Positions 45,913-58,204 of a stretch of 64,000 nt of DNA are shown in pieces. Location of the stretch: positions 18,127,625 through 18,191,624 of the forward strand of contig CM040427.1 in the NCBI GenBank assembly GCA_022702705.1, in the 5' to 3' direction. The notes under the pieces are model-generated. The model was not told where the DNA came from. It ran no database searches and saw only the letters and a list, made by a program, of their open reading frames with translations. Both the position numbers and the translations under genes were made by a program. Numbering within the stretch: position 1 is the stretch's first letter; every line of letters begins with the position of its first letter. This DNA is from Papilionanthe hookeriana x Papilionanthe teres. Lineage: Eukaryota > Streptophyta > Magnoliopsida > Asparagales > Orchidaceae.

Positions 45913-46380
45913 AGTTAATTCCCCTTTTTACACATCTATCATTGTTCTTCATGTAGCTAGGAAAGGTCTCCCCAAAATGATAGGAATCTCTTTGTCTTCC
46001 TCCATATCTAACACAATGAAATCAACAGGAAAGATAAATCGATCCACTTTTACCAAAACATTTTCTATAACTCCCTTAGGATATGTTATAGAATGATCTG
46101 CTAATTGCAGGGCTACAGTTGTAGGGGATATTACTCTTAATTCTAGTATTTTAAATATAGATAATGACATAAGGTTATTACTTGAACCTAAATCACATAA
46201 AGCTTTCCCAAAAAATCTGACACCCATTGCACATGGAATTGTGAAGCTTCCAAAATTTTTGAGCTTTTCGGAAGTTTTTTCCGAATTACAACACTTGCAC
46301 TCACTTAGTGCAACTCGTCTCATTATCTTCAAACTTCCTTTTTCGTTAAGATATCCTTCATAAATTTCACATAACTTGGC
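45913..46380 (-). pseudogene. pro: E3 aspartic protease
   Basis: The open part (45,949-46,332) reads RVALSECKCCNSEKTSEKLK, FGSFTIPCAMGVRFFGKALC, then DLGSSNNLMSLSIFKILELR. The active site is DLGSS, with the catalytic Asp and Gly present. It continues TTVALQLADHSITYPKGVIE and FIVLDMEEDKEIPIILGRPF, then LAT before a stop. Protease of the Gag-Pol polyprotein; the flanking frames are shifted. Confidence 0.88.
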
Positions 46381-47917
46381 ATTTGTTCTAAAGATTCAGC
46401 AAAAGGAATATTAATTGTAAGATTCTTAAAGATTTCAAAAAATTTTAAAAATTGTTTATCTAACTCTTTTGACAAAGTTTTTGAGGAAATGGAGGTGGTG
46501 GCAGTTTTTCTAAATCAATCTTAAGTGGAGAAATAGGTCTCTCAAAACCTTTTGCAGCGTTCTCTTTAGGTTCTTCAATTTCTTCTTTTTTAACTTTAAT
46601 CTATGTTTGAACTCTACCTTCCAACTCTCTTCCACTTCTAAGTTCAACAACCTTTAATTACTCTTTATTCTAGTCTTTTGGATTTACTTCTGTATTACTA
46701 GGAAGTGTTCTTTGGGTTCTATAACTTAATGAATTTGCAATTTGTCCCAAATGATTCACAATATTTCTTATAGCAGCTCATTGACTTTGTAACTAATTTC
46801 CCATTTGTAACACCACTTCTTCTATAGACAACTTCGTATCCTTAAAGTGTAGATTATTATTAAAACCTGGGGGAAAAGTAGGTCTATAAATACTATTACC
46901 TTGGTTGTTCTAGTTCCCCAATGGGTTTACATGGTTGCTCCCCCGTTTCTGATTAGCACCACCCGAATTGTTATTCCCATTAAAGTTAGGATGGTTTTTC
47001 CAACCTGGGTTATAGTAATTCAAATATGGGATATTGGACTTATTATTTATAGCATTTAAAGTCTCAATTGATGTTTGAGATACTACCATTTGGTCTAATA
47101 AATTCTCTTTAATCATTGGAATTGGTTGAGAAAAATTCATTCCAAATTGGTTTATCTTCCTTGAAATTGTAGCAACTTGATTTGCTAACATGGTAAAAGC
47201 TTCAGAATCATGAATATTGGTTACCTTTTTAGGATGTACCCTTTCGGACGACTATTGAAAATTTTAAGTAGTCATTTCTTCGATTAAAGCATAAGCTTCA
47301 GGAAATGGTTTCAACATTAATGATCCACCGGTGGGGGCATCGATAATAGATCTAAGAGATTCGGCAAATCCATTATAAAAAGTTTGAATAATTAACTAAT
47401 CCAGTAAACCATGGTGTGGACAATTTCTTAGGTGTTTTTTAAATCGTTCCCAAGATCATAAATAGATTCCCCTTCAAGCTGGCAAAAAGATGTAATATCA
47501 TTTCTATGCTTTATAGTTTTTTATGGTGGAAAATATTTAGCAAGGATTTTCGTGCTAAATCACCCCAAGTTATGATAGATCCATGTCTTAATGAATTCGA
47601 CCATATCTTAGCCTTATCTACTAGGGATAATGGAAAAAGCCTAATCCTAATATCAACATTAGAAACACCATCATATTTAGATGTAGCGCACATTTCTAGA
47701 AAATTGGCAAGATGTAAATTTGGATCTTCGGTTAGTGCTCCCTAAGCGATTATTAGATATCATTTGGATCATAATAGGTTTTAAGTTCAAATGAATTAGT
47801 AGCTACAGTAGGATTTTGAATACTACCATGAAGTTAATCCACTGTAGGGTTTGCATAATCACCTAAAGGTCTTAATTCATGATGAATTTCAGCATTTTGA
47901 TTAATTTGATTTGCCAT
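46381..47917 (-). pseudogene. gag: E3 gag
   Basis: ATG at 47,917, then MANQINQNAEIHHELRPLGD and YANPTVD. Capsid blocks follow (47,511-47,693: CATSKYDGVSNVDIRIRLFP, LSLVDKAKIWSNSLRHGSII), then stops and shifts. The C-terminal block is 46,910-47,191 (MLANQVATISRKINQFGMNF, IPYLNYYNPGWKNHPNFNGN), with an Asn-rich tail and a charged linker to 46,381. The start codon lies 3 bp from the end of T1's LTR-C, so T1 landed just upstream of the coding region. Confidence 0.87.
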
Positions 47918-49549
47918 TTTGATGGCGTGTCATTGCCGCATCGGAGATTTTCTATGTGTCGATGTCGATTTGGAGTCACCACTCTGTTTATCTATAATAT
48001 TTCTCTAATCTTCAATAAATCTTATTTCTTTAGATACCATAAAAGAATCCTTAGATAATGAGAAATTTGAAGAAAATAAGGGCTAATAATAGAAAATAGT
48101 AGAAAAAGAGATGCCGATGATAATCCCTATAAAAAATTCTAGAATGCCTTATTCTAGAAGTTTTCTATAAGGATATAAGGTTTTGATAACTGAGAGATTT
48201 CTAGGTGTAATACCTATCCAGGAGTCCTTAAATCTTCTATAGGAGAAAGCTCCTATAGTTAATTACATCTTAGGCAATTTATAATTGTCTAAGAAAACTT
48301 CTGATTAATGTTAATCACTTATTTTCTGAAGAGCTTTTAAGGAAGTTGTACTGACTATCAATCCTAAATGTCGTTTTGTTATATTAACTTTTATTTCGTT
48401 GTTTAGTCGTCTTTTGTTTTTCTGTTTGGTGGCTATCCTAAAAGTTTTAGTTTTGTTTTGTTTTGGTTTTGTTATTTTAATATTGTTTATTTTGTTTTGT
48501 TTTGTCTTGTTTTGTCAATATCATTGTTTTGATGTCATTGTGATTTTGTTTTGTTTTATTGTTGTTTGTCTCATGTTCGGAATGTCGTCCTGCAAAATAG
48601 ATTTAGCACATCCTATAACATGCAAAGGAAATCTAGAATGAAATTTATCTTCATCCTGTAAAGGAAAACAATGTTAGATTTAAAAGAAATAATGTCAGTT
48701 TTATTTCAACAATCTTTTTGTTATATTTTTTGATAACCCGGTCAAGATGTCACTGGTTCCGTCGTCCCAAGGTCATTAGGGGCCTTAATCGACTTAGTCC
48801 CAAATGTGTTTAAACCAGGAGCGGAAGATTTCTGTCAGCTTGCGTCGTCCGAGAAATCTTCATAGATTAAGAAAACTGGGGTTCAAGTTGCATTCGGTGA
48901 TGTTTGTTCATTAAGGTTTCATTTAAGTTTTAAAGTCTTTTTCCAATTTTTTGAAAAATTTCAGGTTGTTTACAATTTTTTAAGATTTTTTATGTCATTT
49001 CATGTCAAAATCTTATGTTTTATGTTTTTTGAACCTAAAGTTTTAAATTTAATGTGCTTTGATTTTTAGATTTATTGTCGATTTAATCTAAAATTTGATT
49101 AGATTTGAGAAATCTTGTTTGAGATTTGATTAGATCTAGGAATTTAGTTTCAATTTTATTTGAATTTAAAGATTCAGATCTAATGATTTTTTTGAAAATT
49201 AGATTCAATGTCATTTGAATCTAATAAGTCTAAATTAAACTTAGATATAATCTAACACAAATTAGACTTTAGAATATTAGATTCGGTGCCTTTTGAATCT
49301 AATGTTAAGTTTAATTATGTTAAACTTTAAAATAAAATCCAACCTAAGTTAGATTTTAAAATTCTGGATTCAATGTCATTTGAATCTAGAAGAAGTGTTA
49401 AGTCTATTATGGATTAGACTTTGATAAAGTCATTTGATAATCAGATTCAATGTTGTTTGAATCTAAATATCTTTGATTTGATCTTTAAAGTAATTTGATT
49501 TTTTCTAAGAAATTTTAAATCAAAAGTTTGATTTCAGTTTGATGTAGTT

Positions 49550-50225
49550 TGAATTTAACCTTGGTTCAATTTTGGTTGAACCTGAGTTAATCTTGAGTTC
49601 TTGTCTATTTAACTTGAGTTCATGTCAGTTTGAACTTAAGTTAAAAGTATTGATTTAGATTGATGTAAATTGAATCTAAAGTTGAGTTAACTTGAGTTCA
49701 TGTCTGTCTGAACTTAAGCTATAAGTATTGATTTAGATTTAATGTAAATTGAATTTAAAGTTGAGTTAACTTAAGTTAATGTCTGTTTGAACTTAAGTTA
49801 TAAATGTTGAGTTAAATTCAATTTTTGATTGAACCTAACGGTGAGTTAACTTAAGTTCAATTTAAGTTGAGCCTAACTTAGAAATGTTGATTGTAGGTTG
49901 ATCCTAAGTTTTAAGTTAACTTGGGCTCAATTTAGGTTGAACCTAAGTTAGAAATGTTGAGTTAGGTTCAATAATGGTTGAACCTAAGGTTTGAGTTAAC
50001 TTGGGTTCAATTTAAGTTGAACCTAAGTTAGATATGTTGAGTTAGATTCAATATGGGTTGAACCTAAGGTTTGAGTTAACTTGGGTTCAATTTAAGTTGA
50101 ACCTAAGTTAGATATGTTGAGTTAGGTTCAATATGGGTTGGACCTAAGGTCTAAGTTAAGTTAAATATGTTGAGTTAGGTTCAATATGGTTTGAGCCTAA
50201 GGTTTAAGCTAAGTCTAGTTAAAAT
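49550..50225 (-). repeat. LTR-C array 1: 80-bp tandem repeats
   Basis: About eight units of 80 bp built on TTAGGTTCAATATGGGTTGAACCTAA-like and GGGTTCAATTTAAGTTGAACCT-like inverted repeats. It is the counterpart of LTR-B array 1, but the loops and spacers differ, so the units were homogenised separately. Confidence 0.88.
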
Positions 50226-50229
50226 AGAC

Positions 50230-52860
50230 TAATTAAGGTTTAAGTTCTATTTAAATAATACTCAAAAGTTAATTAAGTCTAATTAGATTAGACTTAATTA
50301 GAATTTGAAGACCATTCAAGTCTTATTTAAGTAAAACTTAAGGTTTAACTAAGTCTAATTAAAATTAGAGTTAACTGGAAGTTGAAGTTATTTAAGCCTA
50401 ATTTAAGTAAGGCTTAAATGTTAATTAAGTCTAATAAGTTAGACTTAATTAGAGTATAAGTTTGATTAAACCTTAGTTAATTAAAATCTAATAATTTTAT
50501 AAAGTCTAAGGAGTTAGACTTAATAAAGGTTTAGGATTTATTAAACCTTAGTTGGTTAAGATTTAATTGTTTAATTAAAAGTCTAATGTTATAGACTTAG
50601 TTATGGTTTAGGATTGATTAAACCTTAGTTGGTTAAGGTTTAATTGTTTAATTAAGTCTAATGTGATATACTTAATTATGGTTTAAGATTGACTAAACCT
50701 TAGTTGGTTAAGGTTTAATAATTTAATTAAATCTAATGTGATAGACTTAATTATGTTTAGGATTTAATTAAACCTTAGTTATTTAAGGTTTAATAGTTTA
50801 ATTAAGTCTAATGTGATAGACTTAATTATAGTTTAGTCTAATAGGTTTAAGGCTAATTAAACCTGATTTGGGTAAGATTTAATAGATTAATTAGACTTAA
50901 TTTGGGTTAAGTCTAATTGGTCTAAAGGTTACTTAAACCAATTTTAGGTAGTTGAAAGGTTAATTAAACCTAATTCAGGTAAAGTTTAATTGATTAATTA
51001 GACTTAATTGGGGTTAAGTCTAATTAGTTTAAGGGTTAATTAAACTTAATTTAGGTAAGGTTTAATTGATTAATTAGACTTAATTGGGGTTAAGTCTAAT
51101 TAGTTTTAGTTAATTAAGCCTAATTTATGTAAGGTTTAATTGATTAATTATACCTAATTAGGGTTAAGTTTAATTAGTTTAAAGGTTAATTAAACTAATT
51201 TAGGTAAGATTTAATTGAATAATTAGACTTAATTAGGGTTAAGTCTAATTAGTTAAGGGTTAATTAAACCTAATTTCGGTAGTTTAAAGGTTAATTAAAC
51301 CTAATTTAGGAAAGGTTTAATTTATTAATTAGACTTAATTAGGGTTAAGTTAATTAGTTTAAGGGTTAATTAAACCTAGTTTAGGTAAGGTTTAATTGAT
51401 TAATTAGACTTAATTAGGGTTAAGTCTAATTGGTTTAGGATTGATTAAATCTAATTTGGGTAAGATTTAATTGATTAATTAGACTTAATTATGATTAAGT
51501 TCAATTAGTTTAGAGTTAATTAAACCTAATTTGGGTAAGGTTTAATTGATTGATTACACTTAATTAGGGTTAAGTCTAATTGATTTAGGGTTAATTAAAC
51601 CTGATTTGGGTAAGGTTTAATTGATTAATTAGACTTAATTAGGGTTAAGTCTAATTAGTTTAAGGTTAATCAAATCGAATTTAGGAAAGGTTTAATTGAT
51701 TGATTAGACTCAATTAGGGTTAATTCTAATCAGTTTAGGGTTAATTAAACCAAATTTAGGTAAGGTTTAATTGATTAATTAGATTTAATTAGGGTCAACT
51801 CCAATTGGTTTAGGGTTAATTAAACCTAATTTGCGTAAGGTTTAATTAATTAATTAGACTTAATTAGGGTTAAGTCTAATTAGTTTAAAGATTAATTAAA
51901 CCTATTTTGGGTAATGTTTAATTGATTAATTGGACTTAATTAGGGTTAAGTCTAATTGTTTTAAAGGTTAATTAAACCTAATTTGAGTAAGGTTTAATTG
52001 ATTAATTAGACTTAATTGGGGTTAAGTCTAATTAGTTTAGGGTTAATTAAACCTAATTTGGGTAAGGTTTAATCGATTAATTAGACTTAATTAGGGTTAA
52101 GTCTAATTGGTTTAGAGTTAATTAAATTTAATTTGGGTAAGGTTTAATTGATTAATTAGACTTAATTAGGGCTAAGTCTAATTGGTTTAAAGGTTAATTA
52201 AACCTAATTTAGGTAAGGTTTAATTGATTAATTAGGCTTAATTTGGGTTAAGTCTAATTGGTTTAAACGTTAATTAAACCTAATTTAGGTAGTTTAAAAT
52301 TAAACATAATTTAGGTAAGGTTTAATTAATTAATTAGACTTAATTGAGTTTAAGTTTAATTAGTTTAAGGGTTAATTAAACCTAATTTAGGTAAGGTTTA
52401 ATTGATTAATTATACTTAATTAGGGTTAAGTCTAATTAGTTTAAAGGTTAATTAAACCTAATTTAGATAGTTTAAAGGTTAATTAAACCTAATTTAGGTA
52501 TGGTTTAATTGATTAATTAGACTTAATTGGGGTTAAGTTTAATTAGTTTAAGAGTTAATTAAAATTAATTTAGGTAAGGTTTAATTGATTAATTAGACTT
52601 AATTAGGGTTAAATCTAATTAGTTTAAGGGTTAATTAAACCTAATTTAGGTAAGGTTTAATTGATTAATTAGACTTCATTAGGGTTAAGTCTAATTAGTT
52701 TAAAGGTTAATTAAACCATATTTAGAAAAGGTTTAATTGATTAATTAGACTTAATTAGGCTTAAGTCTAATTAGTTTAATGGTTAATTAAACCTAATTTA
52801 GGTAAGGTTTAAGTGATTAATTAGTCTTAATTAGTGTTAAGTTTAATTGGTTTTTAAAGG
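50230..52860 (-). repeat. LTR-C array 2: 75/76-bp tandem repeats, expanded
   Basis: About 34 units of 75-76 bp with GATTAATTAGACTTAATT...AAGTCTAATT stems and GGTTAATTAAACC near-palindromes. Some units are cut short (for example 50,935-50,960 and 52,280-52,310). LTR-B has only about five units of this type, so most of the length difference between B and C in this part comes from here. Confidence 0.9.
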
Positions 52861-53400
52861 TTACTTAAACCTAATGTAAGTAAGGTTTAGGTTGATTAGT
52901 TAGGTTTAATATAGGTTAAACCTAATTAGGGTTTAAATGTTACTTAAACCTAATGTAAGTAAGGTTCAAGTTGATTAATTAGGTTTAATATAGGTTAAAC
53001 CTAATTAGGCTTTAAAGGTTGCTTGAACCTAATGTAAATAAGGTTTAAGTTGATTACTTAAATTTAATATAGGTTAAACCTAATTAGGGTTTGTTTTTAT
53101 AGTAAACCTAATGTAAATAAGGTTTAATAGCTTGACTAAGTTTAATATGTCTTTAAACTTAATTAAAGTTTGATTTTGTGTTAAACCTATTGTAATTAAG
53201 GTTTAATGGTTTAATTAAATTTAATATGTCTTTGAACTTAATTAAAGTTTGATTTTATATTAAACCTAATATAACAAAGGTTTAATGAGTTAATTAAGTT
53301 TAATATGTCTTTAAACTTAATTAAGGTTTAATGGGTTGATTAAATTTAATATGTTTTTAAACTTAGTTAAATTTGTATTATTGAAGATTTGTTCATTTCT
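52861..53400 (-). repeat. LTR-C array 3: diverged repeats at array edge
   Basis: About seven weaker units (TTAGGTTTAATATAGGTTAAACCTAA stems, then TTTAATATGTCTTTAAACTTAA). It sits where LTR-B has array 3 but has a different consensus. Confidence 0.8.
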
Positions 53401-54908
53401 TTTTAAGTTTGATTTAATTAAGCTTAATTTGTCTTTAAGCTTGATTAAGGGTTTGATTTGGATGATGATTAAGCCTAAATTGTCATCTTAGACTTAACTA
53501 GATTTTCTCATGAGTCTATTGTGAGTTAGACTCATTTTGAACTTAGTCTATTATGAAAAAATAGGCTAAGTAATAAAAAGGTGATTTATAGGATTTAAAT
53601 TTATTACTTAATAATGAGTTTTAAATTCTAAATTTTGAAATATCATTTAAAATTATTTAATCACTAAAAAATCATTGTCTTAAGGTTATTGTACGTTACC
53701 CTAAAATTTATAGATTTTTCTAATTTTATTTTTCTTAATTTCTAATTTTTATAATTATTTTTAGAAATAATTATAAAGTGGCTTAGAAATTATGAAATAT
53801 CACCCTAGAGAATTTTTCGACCTTAGAAAAATCGGAGAATATGTGTCATGATGAGAGGATGATTTTCGAAAATCTCATAATTTTTGAATTTATAATTAAT
53901 TTTTAATAATTTAATTACTCCAGAGATAAATAAATTAATTAAAATTAAAATATAAATAAAAAATTAAAATTATTGATTCCACATTATTCTCCTCTTTCTC
54001 CTCTTTTTAGGGGTATTTTTATTTTATTTTTATCATTTTTGTGGGGAAATATATGGATTTTTGAAGTTTTTAAGGTTAGTCTAATTTAACTTAAATCTTA
54101 TTCAATCAACAAATTCATAAGAGCGCCGCGTGTCCTCGGATCCGTCGAAACGCTGTCGATCCATTGCTGCTGCTCCAAACAGCGGATCAGATAGGGATTA
54201 ATCTCAGCAGTCCATTTTTAAAACATAAAAATGGACGACATCTGATCGTCTCCCTCCGTCTGTTCTCTCCCGTAGGTCGTCCATGTTCTAGGAACAAATT
54301 CTCACTCGATCCTTGATGGATTTGTGTGATTTATGTTCCTATAGCTTCATCTTGAGGAGACGAAGACATCCATATGGCTTTGTTAGGGTTTTGAATAGGT
54401 TTGTTTCATAATTTTCCAAACCCAAACTCCATTAAAATGAAAAGTCCATACCTTAGCTTTAATCGATTTGAGTTCGATTTGAGTGGTTTCGGAGCTTCGT
54501 CTTAACCTCAGAAAGCTTCTCCGCAAGTCAATTTGAGTTCAAATTGAGGCTGTGTATAAGTTTGATTTTTAGGTGGCTCGGCTAGGAGGGGTTTGGTCAA
54601 ACAGTGGTCTAAAGGCTTTGGAAAGATCTAATTTCGATTGAGCTTACCTTCGTTCAGTCCCTAGATGGATTTGGGATAACTAATTTGAAGGTTTATGGAA
54701 GTTGGTTTCAACTTCTAATTTGCCCTGGCTTTGGTGTTTTCGGGTTGGTTAAATTAGGGATATTGAGTGGGCAAGAGGGGCTGATTTCAGTGGAGCTTCA
54801 TTGCTTAGGTCCTAAGGGACATTTTTGGTGTTGAGGGTTTGAGGATTTGAGCAGTCTTTGGGGGTTTTTTATTTTTGGTCTCCTTCCTCATGTGCTCGGG
54901 TTTAAACC
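53401..54908 (-). other. LTR-C leader between TATA box and arrays
   Basis: Matches LTR-B 39,001-40,509. It includes the GC-richer block at 54,120-54,330, which also matches LTR-A 30,560-30,600 and LTR-D 63,690-63,810. No coding frame seen. Confidence 0.6.
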
Positions 54909-54916
54909 TATTTATA
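54909..54916 (-). promoter_or_regulatory. LTR-C TATA box
   Basis: TATAAATA on the minus strand (GGCTATAAATAGGTT), 1.98 kb from the LTR start. Confidence 0.65.
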
Positions 54917-55899
54917 GCCATGGGGATGCCATGGCTAAGCTTGGGCTAGCTTGGAATTATCTGGGGAGGGTGTTAACTTCACCATGATGACTTGGGAATG
55001 AGATTATGGGTTGTGGATAAAAGCATTTGTGTTTCCCAAGCTCAACCTTTGTGAATTTCCAAGTGTAGAAAAGGTTTAATCCATGGCTTGGCTTGCTTCC
55101 ATTAGTCCTTGTATGAGGTGGATAAAATCAATGAAAACTCACTCAATTTACCTCCCTCACATGAATTTATTAGCCCAATTAACGGGCATGAATATGGAAT
55201 GCCACATTAGCTTCTTACTCATCCCCTTACATGATTTAGTAATCATGTGTTTTAACCATGATGAAGTGGGAGTTTAAGCTTTGTTATCTTCCTATTGGGT
55301 GACCTAGGAGGTGTGTGGTAAGCCATTACGATGACGAGCCACCTCACCTTAAGGAGGAGGGTGAGTCATGCTTTAAGTTTAAGGGATAATGACACATAAT
55401 TTTCTCTCCTTTTTATCTTCAAAATTTGGTATATATGATGTCACCTCATGATGTGGGGATGAATTAAGCTAAGGTTTTTCTCATTGGATAGCTTGTGAGG
55501 TGAGTGATGACTCACCCATGTCATCCTTTAAGAATTGATATGGGCATGATACCTTCATCCTTCATGATGGTGTCATGATGATATTTTTAACCATGGTTAA
55601 ATGGTGTGTCATGGGTCATTTAATGTGTTAATTCATATGTAATGGGTCTCATGGGTTATGTGTAACCTATATGACGTCACTCATGATGTCATTAATGGGT
55701 TTGAAAATTCAAAACCATTTATTATGTCATGGGTGATGTCATGTGTCCAAATTTTACTTTATGGCTTTTTTAATTATAATTATGTTTTTAATTAATTATG
55801 TAATTAATCAAAAATGTTGGAAATTATATTATTAGTCAATAAATTAATCAAAAATAATTTTGGGATTAACTATTTGATTAATTTTATCATTTTTTGTCC

Positions 55900-56760
55900 A
55901 AAATTAGGTATTTTGACCAAATTCGATACATGTTGACTAAGGTTACCAATGTTGACCCAAGTTGACCCAGATTGACCAATTCTAATCTGAGGGTATCCAA
56001 TATAACCTATTCAACCTTGTCATGCTTGATTTGGTTATAAATTTTATGTGTTTTGCTATTGAAAGTTTAATTTGGTCATATTGACCAATTTTGGGGTTTA
56101 GGTCAATCTAAAGGTCAATGTGGTCACACTTGGATTAATTTTTGGTGGTTTTGAGTATTATCAAGTTGCTTCTGTTAGTGTCTGTCATTGAAGTCAATTT
56201 TGTGGTTAGGGGGCATGGGTTAGCCATTTTGACAAATTTTGACATATCTAGGTCAAGGGTTGACTAAAGTTTTCTTAATGGTCATGGTGATGTCTTTAAG
56301 TGTTTAAATGAGTCATATTTGATCATTTTAGTGTTTTGATTGGCTTAATAGTCAATGGTTGCTCACTGGATTAAAAATTGATCAATTTAACCAAAGTTAT
56401 CTTTTTAGGTCAAAAGTTGACTTGTTGGTTCAATAGTTGATCATCGGGTCAAGAATTGATTATTTCGACCAAAATTGACATTTTAAGTTAAAAGTTGACT
56501 TTTTAGGTCAATGGTTGGTCATTGGGTCAGGAATTGATCATTTTGACCAAAATGGACTATTTTGGCCAAATGTGACTTATTGGGTCAGTAGGGTTGGTCA
56601 CGGGGTCAGGAATTGACCAGTTTGACTAAAATTGACCATTTGGGTCAAATGTTAACCTTTTGGATCATAAGGGTTGGTCACTAGGTTAGGAATTGACCAG
56701 TTTGACCAAAGTTGATCATTTAGGTCAAAAGTTGACTTATTGGGTCAATAATTCATCAAA
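55900..56760 (-). repeat. LTR-C array 4: 79-bp GGTCA/TGACC repeats in U3
   Basis: Spacing of 79 bp at 56,532, 56,611 and 56,690. It becomes less regular to the left. Counterpart of LTR-B array 4. Confidence 0.85.
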
Positions 56761-56897
56761 TCAAGGTTTGTCATTGCTGATTGGATCATTTTAGAATGTC
56801 GTTAAAATTTAGATTAAAAAAGTCTTATTAAGTTTTAACCCTGGTCATTAGGGTTCATTAACTATCATTGGGACCTTTCATAAAAGTGAGGTAAACA

Positions 56898-56910
56898 AAG
56901 GGGCCCCCAA
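56898..56910 (-). promoter_or_regulatory. T1 possible polypurine tract
   Basis: The minus strand reads TTGGGGGCCCCTT directly before the LTR start. G-rich but interrupted by CCCC, so only a candidate. Confidence 0.4.
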
Positions 56911-57119
56911 TATATGTGGAATACTACATAAGTATGCTGCACATATTGGCGTTAACCGAAATGGTCTGAATATCCCTTGCTAGTCTATCGGGAAGTGTCT
57001 CATAATAAATGAGAAAGAGAGTGGATGTCATATCGTCTCTAAAGAATGTCAGATGTATGCAAGTCGGTCTTCGAGAAGGAATGTTAAACGACTTATATCC
57101 TTTCTCAAAGAGATAGCCA
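56911..57119 (-). other. T1 3' untranslated segment next to the LTR
   Basis: No coding frame. It contains partial, diverged matches to the neighbouring array (GTCATATCGTCTCTAAAGAATGTCAGATG). Confidence 0.5.
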
Positions 57120-57790
57120 TTGAAATGACATAATTTCCGTTTCAGAAAAGGACTTATATCCAATTACTAAAGAGAGAGAATATGTCATATCATCTCTCAG
57201 AAATGTTAAATGTTAAGTTATTGGAATATCATAATTTCTGTGTCAGGAAAGGATTTGTATCCAATAACTAAAGAGAGAGAAAATGTCATATCATCCTTCA
57301 GAAATGTCAGATGTTGAGTTATAGGAATGCCATAATTTTCGTGTCAGGAAAGAACTTATGTCCAATAACTATAGAGAGAGAAGATGTCATATTGTCTCTT
57401 AGAAATGTCAAATGTCGAGTTATAGGAATGCCATAATTTCCATGTTAGGAAAGGACTTATATCCAATAACTTAAAGAGAGAGAAGATGTCACATCGTCTC
57501 TCATAAATGTCAGATGTTGAGTTATAGGAATGCCATAATTTCTGTGTCAGGAAAGGACTTATATTTAATAACTATAGAGAGAGAAGATGACATATCGTCT
57601 CTCAGAAATGTCAAATGTTGAGTTATAGGAATGCCATAATTTTCATGTCAGGAAAAGACTTATATCCAATAACTTAAAGAGAGAGAAGATGTCATATCGT
57701 TTCTCAGAAATATCAGATGTCAAGTTATAGGAATGCCATAATTTTCATATCAGGAAAGGACTTATATTAAATAACTAAAGAAAGAGTGGA
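57120..57790 (-). repeat. T1 3'-UTR tandem array, 101-102 bp unit
   Basis: Six to seven units. GGAATGCCATAATTTT recurs at 57,324, 57,425, 57,527, 57,628 and 57,730. Each unit has a purine run (AAAGAGAGAGAAGATG) and ATCGTCTCTCAGAAATGTCA. Tandem arrays between the last gene and the 3' LTR are a known trait of Tat/Ogre elements. Confidence 0.93.
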
Positions 57791-58204
57791 TGACTCTCAA
57801 GGAAGAGTATATCCATTGGGGACTCCTGCTGGGATTTGACCTATATAGGTCGAATGATAATTCTCATATTAGTTATCACAAGTTATTCATATTGTCATCT
57901 CTATTTAAAGAATTCATTTTAACACTTTTAGGACCTACCGAAACATCACAGATAACAGGGAATGTTTTTCAACATTTATTTTATTTCCATATATAATGTA
58001 CAAAAGTCATTGGTACATATCATTGTAAACAAAAGTTAACGGTACATATATGTACAAATATCATATAGTACGAATGTTACAGACTGCTGATATATCTCAT
58101 GTCAAAAGATTTCATATCCCCCCTTTTGTCATAACATAGCCTTAGATACTATTAGATCAACCATAAACATCTAACACTCCAACACATTGTTTGTCAAACA
58201 TGTC
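57791..58204 (-). other. T1 spacer between ORF3 and 3' array
   Basis: No protein family recognised. It includes ATATATGTACAAATATCAT-like AT-rich sequence. Confidence 0.45.

Larger units (their letters stand above)
25490..47919 (-). mobile_element. E3: Athila-type element, gag to integrase, split by two giant LTRs
   Basis: Reading right to left on the minus strand: gag (47,917), protease, RT part 1 (ends 45,503), [LTR-B], RT part 2 (34,197-33,704), [LTR-A], RT part 3 (27,808-27,300), RNase H, integrase, post-pol segment (about 25,500). Removing the two insertions with one duplication each leaves about 5.2 kb of ordinary gag-pol. The 5' end is displaced by the insertion of T1 at 47,919/47,920. 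At the 3' end the element is cut near 25,490; its 3' LTR is not present here. Confidence 0.85.
47920..56897 (-). repeat. LTR-C: giant LTR with hairpin arrays, 3' LTR of T1
   Basis: Minus strand starts TGTTTACCTCACTTTTATGA at 56,897 and ends ...GACACGCCATCA at 47,920; 8.98 kb. It aligns with LTR-B along its whole length except for copy number of the arrays. The flanks do not form a duplication (CATTT left, AAGGG right). That fits a 3' LTR whose right neighbour is the element's own interior. Contents in element order: 79-bp GACC array, TATA box, leader, arrays of about 76, 75 and 80 bp, then T-rich sequence with TTTTG runs. Confidence 0.75.

Noticed and set aside
47920..56897. LTR-C as an independent solo LTR insertion
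   Set aside because: Left and right 5-bp flanks (CATTT, AAGGG) do not match, and the right side is the 3' end of a same-strand Tat element, so a 3' LTR explains it better.
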